From positions 29,597,153-29,661,152 of the forward strand of contig NW_022145609.1 in assembly GCF_000002235.5 (NCBI RefSeq): DNA of 64,000 bases. Reading direction: 5' to 3'. This DNA is from Strongylocentrotus purpuratus. Taxonomy: Eukaryota > Echinodermata > Echinoidea > Camarodonta > Strongylocentrotidae. The first letter of the stretch is position 1. Each line of letters opens with the position of its first letter. Of this stretch, positions 1 through 12,525 are shown one piece after another. The translations under genes were made by a program, and so were the position numbers. Under the pieces are notes generated by a model, which saw only the letters and a program-made list of their open reading frames with translations, was not told the origin of the DNA and made no database searches.

Positions 1-379
1 GCATGAGTCAGGGTTATCTGTCCAAGCTTGAAAGCATCTTTTCTCATTCAATACAAACAATGTGACCTTGGAAATGTCCAATTTAATTCATCTTGATATT
101 CATTAAACATTGAATAAAGATTGATCTGCGAATTAAAAGCAATGTTCATATCTCAGTTTACAAGTGTAAATCTTGGTTTTTTCCACATTAAAAATGGTCA
201 GCATCAAATTTGCCTACCAGTAGTTCAAGGGGCTTTTATTAAGCATGAAATCTAAAATACATGTGCCGGTTGCACATCACTCAACTGGTTCTATGACTTT
301 GTATTTTCTTTATTAAAAAAACTTGCCACCAAGGTTTAGTCATAATTCACACAGATTGTTGAACAAATACAAAACTTAC

Positions 380-2656
380 AAAGAAGAGACAGCAAGCCTT
401 GATGGTGTGATTCTCAGGCATCGTCATGGAAACCAGACCACACTGAAAGATAGCCGCTAGGTTCAACTCATCCAAGGTGAAGATTTTGGTGTGCTTTTTT
501 AACAACTAAATAAAAAGAAATGATAAGAGGCTTTTAATCTGACATGCAAAATGTACAATTATGAGATACTGTCTTAAATCACTATTGGGTAGAAAAAGTG
601 AAATTCCAGAATACTGGTAGCAGCTCATATGCAATATTTTTCATTTAATAAATTCAACAAATTAATGTTTTTTATAAAGTTTGAGTGAATAAAATTGAAT
701 AAGGAATTACATGAAAATGCAAACCCATATGTGTAGACATGTCAGTGAAAAGCATGCAATAGACTATTTCAAAATAATATATTTTTAGTTTAAAAATACA
801 AGTTTACAATGGTATTAATCAATGGTATAGAAAATATGAAGCACATTACAAATCAATTTGGAGATTCATGTAGTAAGTTTACCCATACACGTTTATAATG
901 ATTTGGCTAAGTACAATATGTTGTTTCTGTGTATTGTATTTTTCTATTTTTATGTTACTGGATTCATATTCAGTATATCCTTCATATGTTGATGGTGTCT
1001 TTGAAAACCATTCTTGCAATGTACATGGATGATGGAAAAATACTGTAAGTAGCTGAAATACATGGCTTGCATACTAAGGATAGGGAATTCGCACTACCAT
1101 AACTCTCATCTTCAGTACTTTTCAATTATCTGTTTCAAAGGTTAAAGTATTGAAGTATTAATACAAAAATCAACAAGAATATTGATAATTCAGCGTCAAT
1201 ATTGCGCCACGGCTCAAAGCTCAAATTAATATCTGTTACTTTGAAATCTTTGAACCCTCTTGAAGATTTAAGTCTATATGTTCTTCTGATAATTAACATG
1301 CAAAAATCAAAAAAAAAATCACATCAAAATGACATTTAAAGTGGTTCAAGTTAATAAATATACCCCATGATAAATTATTCTGTGAAGGAAAAAGTATGTT
1401 CAATGCTGCATTGAATATCTTTGATTCATACAAGATACTATATCACCCCTTTAAGAAGTCACATATTTTTGCTCCTTGCACATATTAATGCCAAGATTCT
1501 GTTATCGAAAAACAATGCTCAATCAAGTACGTGATCGTTTAACTATCACAGCTTTTCAAAAGTCACTAAACAAAAATTAAGAACCCTGACCGACTTAAAA
1601 TCACAAGTTGACAGTATTTATCCTCCTTGCACGTATCAAAGCCAAGATTGTGTTATCGAGAAACAAGGCTCAATCAAGTGCGTGATCATGTAACTACATG
1701 TATCAACAGTCGTTACATGCAGCAAAGGAAATGCTCTGTCCTTCATATCAATGATCACGGTCAATCAAAGAAATAATTATCTCCATTTGATAAGATAAAC
1801 TTGAACCAATTCTTAGGGTATGAGTCATGACGCAGGTGAAACTTCTGGCAGTGCACCACAAAGAACAAGAAATGTCACATCAAAATGATCATTTCAAATG
1901 GTTCAAGTGAATAAATATACCCCAAAATAAATTATTGTGTAAAGGAAAAAAGTCTATTCAACGCTGCATTAAATATATTTGATTCATACAAGATTCTTTA
2001 TAATGACTCCTTTTCATAAGTTTTTCAAAAGTCACTGAACAAAAATTAAGAACCCTGACCGACTTAAAATCACAAGTTGACGGTATTTATCCTCCTTGCA
2101 CGTTTCAAAGCCAAGATTGTGTTATCGAGAAACAAGGCTCAATCAAGTGCGTGATCATGTAACTACATGTATCAACAATCATCGGTACATGCAGCAAGGG
2201 AAATGCTCTGTCCTTCATATCAACGATCACGGTTAATCAAAGAAATAATTATCTTCATTTGATAAGATAAACTTGAAGTTGGACCAATGTTAGGAGATAG
2301 GGAATGAGTCATGATGCATGTGAAACGTGATAACTTTATAATTGCTTTCAAAATGTTAGCCCCCGCCCTTCTCTCTGTTAGCCTCGCCCCTCTCTCTGTT
2401 AGCCTCGCCCCTCTCTCTCTCTCCCTTCTCTATGTTCGTCTGCTCCTTATTTAATTATCCTACAGTACTTTCATACATTTCTGCACCACCTCTGATTTGC
2501 TCTTCTCTTCCTTCTCTCTCACTCTACCCCAACCCCTCTTCTCCAACCCCCCCCCCCCCCAAAAAAAAATCCCTCTCTCTCTCTGCCTCTCTCTGCCTCT
2601 CTCTCTCTCTATATATATGCCTCTCTCTCTCTCTCTCTCTCTCTGCCTATCTCTGC

Positions 2657-2688
<32 letters not shown>

Positions 2689-2692
2689 GCCC

Positions 2693-2736
<44 letters not shown>

Positions 2737-5700
2737 CATCCTCTACCTATCCCCTTGTCTTGAAACATATTTCAAGCATTTGAAGTCACAGCTAAACCTT
2801 GAATTTCAGGCAGTGACCCCATAAACACCCAGCACAAAGTACATTCAAAACTACAAATACTCACCTGAGCACAAGTTGTCATGTATTCTTCTAATACATC
2901 GGTATGCTCTCTGGCATCTAAGAAAATCACACAATATCAAGCAGCAATATTAACCTCAATATCCACATATCAATATCTACACCTACAAACTCATTATATT
3001 TTCATGCCAATTTATTCGCCTTAGGCTTTGTGGCTACTTTTCACTAATTTTTTGTTGGTTATGACATAAAGATAGCCAAAAGTGATATACTGCGTATTGA
3101 CAGGCTTCTATACTCTGTACGGCCTTGGAGGCTCTCTGTGAAAACACAATTTAGAGTAATAAAATGGTGATATATTTGTCTTAGAAGATCATCTTTTATT
3201 CAAATGCAAATATTTGTCTCACTGTTAATGGGTATTCTGGGTCTTTGAGTGATCCATTAAGGTTTCATATGAAAACAAGTTGTTCATATAGATGAAAGCG
3301 AGATGCAATGTACAACACATGTATAGCTCTTTCATTACTTTGACACTCAGAACAACTGATAACAGACTTTTTTTAATTCACATACATCAATATGGGATTT
3401 TTATTTTCATATCTACTCCTATGTCTAAGTCCAACCTCGGTCAAAATATTTAGTGTCGGCAGCACTTATAGAGAAATGGGTTCAATTTAATTTCATGGTA
3501 AAAAGCTGCGGAAGGATTTTATTTCAACAAATGAACTAGATAGAGATATCATTTTCACTTTCATCAATATTCATAGTAAAATCTACCAATTTGAAATAAC
3601 AATACCATAGAGGTAGCTTGTACACATGTAGGTTGAAATGATGTTTAAATCCTTTTCACGGATCAGTAACAGAACACATGTATATGTATATGGTAAAAGA
3701 TTCTAAATAGACGTGTATTATCAAAAGTAATGAACTTACTGTTTGGCAGTAATGATAATGTTTTTGATGAGAGTTGTAGGAATAGCGACGCGATGGCAGA
3801 ATTGAGAGACACAACACTCCCGAACAAGATGATGATCTGATCAAAGGAAACAAAATTACATGAGAGAGATTAGTTACATTACAAGATGTATAGTACAGTA
3901 CAGTCTGGGTTGAATTTCATTAAAATTCTGTGACAACATTTTTCTTACAACAGACTTAGCAGATAGATCATCACAGTATCATTCATGATTAGGTACAAAT
4001 CTCTGAATCACAACATCCTTGGCTGTAGAGTTGACAATGTGCAATGCCCTATGAAATGAGTGATTGCGACTGCTGAATATCTCAAAATCAAATTGTGGTT
4101 CAAGATCCCTAAAACACATTAGTCTCCAAAATGAAAAACAGGCTGTTGAATGAAACCAAGCATCAGTATTTCATGGAAATGAAAATAATTTAAATATGAA
4201 TTAAACAAGAAAACAGATTAAATTTCATTAAGACTTAGACAGGAGCAGTTCACATATATAAATGAATATGTAGATATGATGATTTATGCACATGAAATCA
4301 CAGAATTTTGTTAACTTATTTTCAATGGGCTGATTTAAAACCTTGGGAGAAACAAAACTTGGGACAGGAAAATGAAATCTTTCCTACAGAATAGATTCGT
4401 TTGGAGCTGCAAGGTTGTGGCTCTGTATATGTTAAAATCTGTGTTAAAGTATATGAGTTAATGCTCTTGGATCCAAACAGACAATGCACAGGTATATCTT
4501 CTTAAAGAATGTAAAAACACTGTTCAAAGGACGTTAGTGCCTGGCTGGGACTTGAACCCGGTACCTTGTGATCTACAGTCCAGTGACTTATCCACTAGAC
4601 CACAGCACCTCTAAAATACACTGAAGTACATAAATCACCTGTTGTGCTAGATCTAGCATGGTTGGTTGAGGGACAGTGTTGTACATCCGACACAGAAGGT
4701 CACATAACTGAGGCACCAGAGGTTGAAGGTCATCGAGTAAGGTTCTCATCGCACGCTTCAACAACTCACAGACAGACTGAAAATCAAAGAAAACATGATC
4801 TTCTTGTTGGTGGAGGTGTTATTTCAACTGGGATAACAAAGTAAGCAAATTTCTGCATGTACGTGAGCGGCGAAGGGGGACATTGTATTGGAGTAACCTT
4901 GTACGAGTCTTAAAGGTAATACAATGTTTTGGTAAGGGGTCATGAATTTGTTACAAATAAACATGTTGGAAGCATATCCAATTTTACAATATTCAATGAT
5001 CGTTGTCGCGGTTGAAATCGAGTCTAAAGTGTTGAAATTGTAAATTATAAACTCTTTATGTTGTATAGTGCCCTCTCAAGACTGATATTACTTTAGCTCC
5101 AAAACAATGTTTCTTGGCTACAATCAACCGATTTGATATTCCCGTTTGGAAATTATATATGAGAACTGCATATTCTGAGATTTTCATGGTCGCAGCTACC
5201 ATGGAATGGCCTTAGAGGCTATTTGAAATATATGAAATTTACCAGGAGCACCGGTAAATTATTAATTATTCAATTTTTCGAAAGCAGAAGTATTTTAGGG
5301 GCTAAATTTTGTTGTGCTTATAATACATCCACAGGGGCATCCAAATATATCAAATTTTAAATAATTACTATCCACCCATTTTTCAAAATTTTCCCAAAAC
5401 TTTGCATTACCTTTAATAAGTCTTAAACTTTCATTTGCCATCAGTGCCTATTGGCATGATTAGCTTGTATGCCACACATGCTGATTGGCACAAAACAATA
5501 GACATCAATTGACAGAAGGATTGATTTTTGCAACACAATGGCTCTGCAAAATTGCCCATTTCCAGTCTTGATGATCTCCATGAGACCCTTTCCACACTGG
5601 TATTGGTAGGGGGGCGGGGGACAGGGGGGCGGGGGACAGGGGGCAGGGAGTAAAGGAGGAATAGCGACAAAGTACCTCTTACATTAATGTACATATTCAT

Positions 5701-6611
5701 ACACCATCCAAAGTTGTTACCTCTACAATGGCAGCGTCGGAGATCCACATATTGAGCAGCTTCTCTACGATTGGTAAGATCTTCTGCAGTATAAGAAGCA
5801 CAGGCTGTGTATCCTGCGTCCCTGCTGATGACTTGCTCTCAATCTCCCCTTTACCTATAATGGACTTGTCCTCTCTCTTGATGTCTAGTGAGGCACAGAG
5901 GTTAGCCATCATGGTCAGCTTCACTAAGATGGTAGACTTCCCTGAGGGAGATGGCTAAAAGAACCAAAGCAACAAAACAAATTTCAGCATATTAGTTTGA
6001 GCATCACAAAGATGTTTTCTGTCTAGTGAACATAAGAGATCATATTCAGATACTACAATTAGACTGTTTATTCTGAAGGAAGGTTCAATGTTCAACATCT
6101 AATGTAATTATTACTGCATTACTGGTCAAATCTCCATCTTCCTCCTCCTCCACCTCATTATTATTATCACCACCGCCACCACCACCATCATCTTTGTCGT
6201 CGTTGTTGATGTTGTGGTTGTCGTGGTCGTGGTGGTCTTCATCATCATTTATCGTTGTCATAATCATTCACCATTGTCATCATCATCATCATCTTCATCA
6301 TCATCATCATTAATCATCGTCATCGTCATTAATCATCGTCATCGTCATCATCATCGCCATCGTCATCGCCATCATCATTGTCATCATCACCATCATCACC
6401 ACCATCACCATCATCGTCAACATCATCATCGTCATCGTCATCGCCATCATCATCGCCATCATCATCGTCATCGCCATCATCATTGTCATCATCATCACCA
6501 ACATCATCGTCAACATCATCATCTTCATCATCATCATCATCAACATTATCGTCAACATCTTCATCCTCAGTCATCATTATCCCCATCATCATCATCATCA
6601 TCATCATCACC

Positions 6612-6664
<53 letters not shown>

Positions 6665-9600
6665 ACCCATCATCATCATCATCATCATCATCATAATCAA
6701 CACCATCACCAATGTCCCTATCATCACCATCATCATCATCATCACCATCACCATCACAATCACCATCGTCACCCCCATCACCATGATCATCCTCATCAAT
6801 ATCCTTCATCCTACCTGTTGGTTGGCCACCTCTTCAAGAGCTTGTACATGAGGAGTTAGTATGACCTCTAAGTAGTTCATGATATCAGCTTGGGGCAGTG
6901 ATGAGAGCACTAAACCAATCACGGACATCAATCTGGTGGCTTCCCTCGACTGTGAAATACATGAAATATTTGAAATAGAATTGTATTACTCGAATCATTG
7001 TAGCTTTAGTCTTGTTAAAATGTTGTGCGTAAGCCAGATGAAGAACCCAATCTGATCATTTACATTTTATGAAATCCTATATGAAGCAAAACAAACATAT
7101 ATATGAAAATCACAATTTTTTACAGCAGTGGAACTCCATGATATCTGTAAATTCATGTATACAAAATCAAGTGAAAATCAATTGATAATGGCTTTATAAT
7201 GCAAATTCAATACTACAAATCTTTTCTTAAATACCGTCTTACCAGTTAAAACCCAAGGACTTACAGTGCAAGTACCTCATTAACAATTTCAATTATGATT
7301 CTGTTCCTAACAGTGCATTCTCCAATCCACTTGGGATTAATTCCAGCCAGTCCTCATTGTACAGGCCAACACATCATCAAATATCATTAACATATGTATG
7401 CTACTAAGTACCTAATCTAACACCTGCATGGAGAGAAACAAAACAGATAAAACGCCTTACTCTGGGTCATAAATCAGAGCTGCCAACCTTGTGCGACCAA
7501 AAAAAGAACCATGATGGCAAAAAAAAAGGAATTTCAAGCAAAAAAAAGGAATTCAATAAAACAAAACTTACAACCATGCCCAATGCAGAAATGTCCATTC
7601 CTCATGCTGTTTACTCCATATTAGGACCTATAGTTTATTTGCAAGTAGGTATATATATATATATATATATATATTTTGGGTACATGTATTATTGGCATTT
7701 CATTCTTTTAGAGAATATTGTTCTCTTCAAGTATGTTTTCAAGTATGTTTTAACCCGAGTTTTCTATTGAATTTGTGATCAAATCAACACTTTAGGGCAG
7801 TTGTTTGACGTGCGGTATGTTTTTAAAAAAAAATATATATAAAAATTATTTTTTTAAAGCGTATTTTATGAAGAAAAACATACTACCGTAATTTGGAGGA
7901 AAAACAGAAAAATTACGGGGAAAACGTAATGGTTGGCAGCTCTGCATGTCTTTTGACTTGATTTACCTTGAGAACATTAGCCATGAGAGCCTGTTGACTG
8001 GCGGTAAGAATGACTTCAGCGTGTGCCCTCATTCCAGGTATACAGTCTGACGCTATGTCCTTTAATGACATCGTTGCTGGAGCTGCTAATTCTGCATCAT
8101 TCAAACCTAGCATAGGCACAAAAAACAACTTAATGTCATGAAGAAAAAAAAGGCTTCAATTTTTTCCATTATATTCTACATTGAACAAAATAACAACCAT
8201 TTGAACTTTTAGACTTAGACTGTTCCGTAATGAAAAGTTTATGAGACGTTATAAAGAGCAAAAGGCAGGGCATGCATTTAATATGAAATAAAATGATTTC
8301 ATAATTATCCATTTCTATCCACAGAATTTGTTGCTATTAGAACTGTACTATTTTCATAACCAAAGATTTTTTTATCATTACCCGAAATTGGATTGAAATC
8401 ATAGAAACTGGTATGTTTGATTGACTAAATTTTAGAATTTCATAACTCTCTTTCCCTCCATCGGATTTTTCGAAGACATTCTGTGACATGTTTCTTCAAT
8501 TCTTGTTATTATTCAAGCTGTAAGCACACTGAAAATGAAAAGACTGAGTGCCTTGCTAGCATACTCACCTGATAGTAAGACTGGTATAATAGAACCCAGT
8601 GCTTCAGGCATGTCTGTTAACCATTCTGAGTATGCACCTGTAAGATATATAGATGGGATTATAGTTAACCAGAGGCTGTCAAGGCATATGTCGCACCTGC
8701 TGTTTGGATTGTCTTACACAATTACATGTATCACATTAACTTGTTGACTACTGGATTCATTCATTGCCATAGGCTTAATACAGGGGCCACCTGGTTTCAG
8801 TAGGCAATGAGTTAAAGCCCCTCTAAAGTGTTGAGCGCCCCAAATTCGCCAAACATTTAAAGGCAAAATTTCACTTCAAACTTTGACTATTATCACCAAC
8901 TAAGTATTATTTTCTTGATACAAACTTTAATTATAGATATTAATCGACTTTCTTTCTTTCCTTTTTTTTCTCATGGTAATTCATGGTCATTATTACAGGA
9001 ATATTATCGTCTTTTGAAGTGAAACACAAAACAACAGCTCTAAACATACATGTACAAACATGTTCACATAGCTCATTTTAGTTTTAAAAATAACTTATTA
9101 GATCTGAAAATGTTCACATTGCAAGTTTTACAATTAGCCAGCATAAAAGACAATTTTTTTCTCTCAAGAATATTGTGGGTAAAATCACAGTAAAAGTAAC
9201 CACATACATGTATAAACAAAAACCTGACAAGAGAAGATAAACTGCAGTATTTGTGATTACTTCATTTATCAATGAGGCAATTGTGGCATACAAAATACTG
9301 GACTTTCTATTCAAAGACCTACAAACTGTGTTTTCTCGTCTTACTCTGTCATTTCAAACTAGCAAAGAAAATTTTTGAATATGACAACAGATTGCCATTT
9401 TCACTACCATATCCTTTACATCCTTAACCACTTGACTGCGCACCACGTACATGTACGTGGTTAGGGCTTTACACTTTCAAGACCGTAGCACTGCATACTG
9501 CCTAGCCCTACTGTGTAATTAGCACTGCAATGATGTTATACAGGTCTTTAACAGTAGATGGCGCTCTTTCAAAAAAAAATCTGGCCTTTTCGTGTACAGT

Positions 9601-11749
9601 GTACACTTTTTGAACAGTCCAAAAATGCTGTAGCACAGGGTGTATGCCGTGCATTTTTACCCTTACTGAACTAAGGGGGGGGGGGGCCTGTGAGGCCCCC
9701 CCCCCCTCCCCTCCCCTCCCCCTCTCAACAATTTTTAAGATTGCGCCGCAACAGCTTGGAATTTTGAATTGTTGTTTCATGTCTTTTTTCCCTCAAGTCT
9801 TACGCACATTTTGATACCATTTTCGTTGAAATTGAATATACCTGTAAGGTGTTACATAACAATTAGTATGTGCATGTCACCAAAAAAGTGCTATAATAGT
9901 ATAGTATTAATGACTGCTTTGAGAGAAATAGTTGTTTTATTACGCTCAAGGGAAGGTTAGAATTGTGCTATTCCCCGAGGCTTGCCGAGGGGAATAGCCC
10001 AATTGTAACCTTCCCGAGAGCGTATGAAAACAACTATTTCTCGAATATTAAAGCAGTCATTAATACTTTTATATGCCGAAAAAAAATAGACTAAAAAATA
10101 AAAAAATAAAAAATACTTTTTTTTCTGTCGAAGGTGAGAGTCGAACTCTTGCGTACAATGAGTGATGAATCTTACACCAACGCCTTACACCACTCGGCCA
10201 TCGCGCGCTGTTCACATGCTTGGCAGTTTTGTACAATATATACATTAAAATGGATTGAAACCGGCTTCGGCGTGATGAATGCTTCGCAAAAGCACCCTTC
10301 TTTTACTTTTGCAATGCATATTGGCACGAACTTAGATCAAGATCTATCGGCAGATGTTGTTTTTTTGTTTTTGGAAGTTTATTTTCGTCTTCATGTCAAC
10401 AATGCAAGATAAAATTGTCGGTAAGATCGATCGAGATTCAATTGTATTGAAATTACCGACCAATCCTTCGCACACATACGGTATCCTCGATCGCTCAAAC
10501 CATTTTTTAACATGTAAACCTATGGGGTAACCATGGAGGCTGACCTATTTTTTTAATAACCATGGTTATTAAAAATATTAAATGTTTTATGCATGGTTAC
10601 CGGGAATTTTACAGGAACAGTTGAAGTTTATGAATGCAATTCGACCAATCAGATGGCTGGATTTCTTAAGTGAGGTATATAACATATATTCATGTACATG
10701 TACAAGCAGAAATGTGAAGATATGAATTGATATCAAATTGCTTTTATATGTTTCTCAAAGTAACTTGATGTATTTCAGAACAAAAGAATACATTAGAAAT
10801 GAAATAATAGATGTAATAAGAAATAATAAAACAATAAAATACATAAGAAATTAAATAATTGAAAATTGCATCAAATTTGCATAAATTATCATAATTAATT
10901 AAATCAAATAACTATTTTGTGTAAGAAAAGAAGTTTCATATGAATAATGAGTTTCAACATTCAAAAAGTGGAGTCTGACAATTTTTGTAATGATTCTAGT
11001 TCCCTATATATATATTTCCAGATTTGATATTCATGAATGCGTATTCATAATTTATGCAAATTAACCTATGCATTTTCAAATTTCATAAAAATATAAAAAC
11101 CTCATCAATTTGAGATGAAGGAAACATTTATTCAATACATTTTCAAGATTCTTCACAAGTCTACGGACAAATATGTAGAATCTTCTGTAAAATGCACAAA
11201 ATTAGCATTTTGCATAATTAATTAGGCTATAACGACAAAAATTTGCATATTAGGAAAAAACTAATTATACCATCTTGTTCCTTACGTTAATATCTACAAA
11301 CATGCAAATTGTTCGCGTTCATCGGACATTCGACGGCCTAGATCATAGGGGGGGGCCTCCCAGCCCCAGCCCCCCCCCCCCCCCCCCCAGTCAGAGAGTA
11401 TTCGAAATAGCCCAGTACAGTAAGGGTTAAGCCAATAGTAGTCAAGTGGTTAAATGTACTGACCTAGCATGTAGAGGGCAGTAGATGCTAGTTTGACGTG
11501 GGACATGTTGATTTGTCCAATGAGTTGAAGAAGGTTCGCTGCACACTGATCGTCGCCATAGTCACCTCCTTCAGCTATCGATCGGAACGCAAACAAACAT
11601 GCTTCCACATGCTGTTGTCATGGATATAGAAACCAAGAAAGAAAAAATGAAGTTATTTCCTTTGGTACAAGGAGATTTTACCCCCTTAAAATTGCCAAGG
11701 CCTTTTCTTTTACCACCTCCTCCTCCTCTCCTCGTTTTTCTTTTTTCTC

Positions 11750-11780
<31 letters not shown>

Positions 11781-12468
11781 TTTTTTTTTCTTTCTTCTCC
11801 TTCTTATTCTTCTCTCCTCTTCCGTCTTTCATTTGCTCTTGCAGATCAACGAGGTGTGTCCATCACAGCAGACATGGATTTTTACATATCTAAGGTACCA
11901 GTAAAATCGCATGAGTAACAGAAAGATGTACTTGTAACTTAATGAATTTTATTGCTAATATTGTCCAATATCTGAGAAGCAGACAGACTTACCTGCCATG
12001 AGGAATCTTGGTCTTGTATTCTCGTTAATGATGCATAGAGATGATTTAATAAGGGATCCTTCAGTAATGTGTGGCAGTACATCTAGTGCCAAGAAAGGAA
12101 ATGATGTAAAACAGAGTAGAATTGACCCATTGAATACAAAGCCAAAGTGACTGTAACTGGAGTCTATGAATATGCATATAACAGGTTTTTAAAACAATTT
12201 TTAAACAAATTTCTTTCTATACATGTAAAATCTATCCAATGATTTAAAACTTTACTTACAGGCAACTAAACAGTTATTTTTATTAATCTATGACTGATAA
12301 CTTGCTCTCTCACCCTCATGTAGATCAATCAATCAAATGAAATTTGGATGGTCTTGCTTTTTTTAAATCACATCATATGGTACAGGACACCATTCCTGGT
12401 ATGCAAAAATGCCCTACAGTAAATTTTTAAATATTGCAAGGACACAATTTCCACTTTCTCGCCCCCTC

Positions 12469-12525
<57 letters not shown>

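Larger units (their letters stand above)
9424..11453. mobile_element. 2.03-kb TTAA-bounded composite element
   Basis: Bounded by TTAACCACTTGACT and its inverse AGTCAAGTGGTTAA, giving 10-bp inverted repeats plus TTAA duplications. The interior contains a 165-bp palindrome, a tRNA-like sequence, two poly-C/poly-G blocks (9673-9722, 11348-11388) and an AT-rich zone with octamer motifs. No transposase was recognised. It ends 10 bp after the donor of IPO13 exon 14. The inverted repeats are short, so the outer boundary is a moderate-confidence inference. Confidence 0.6.

Noticed and set aside
1-379. Last IPO13 exon within the window
   Set aside because: No reading frame left of exon 22 matches the expected IPO13 C-terminal sequence; the remaining exons must lie outside.
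2432-2824. 130-codon plus-strand open frame rich in Ser/Leu
   Set aside because: Translated (CT)n microsatellite; low complexity in every frame.
6085-6851. Several overlapping long frames on both strands
   Set aside because: All are translations of the (CAT)n repeat inside an IPO13 intron.
10127-10209. Functional Leu/Ser tRNA gene
   Set aside because: A and B boxes are good, but the acceptor and T stems mispair and position 33 is not U.
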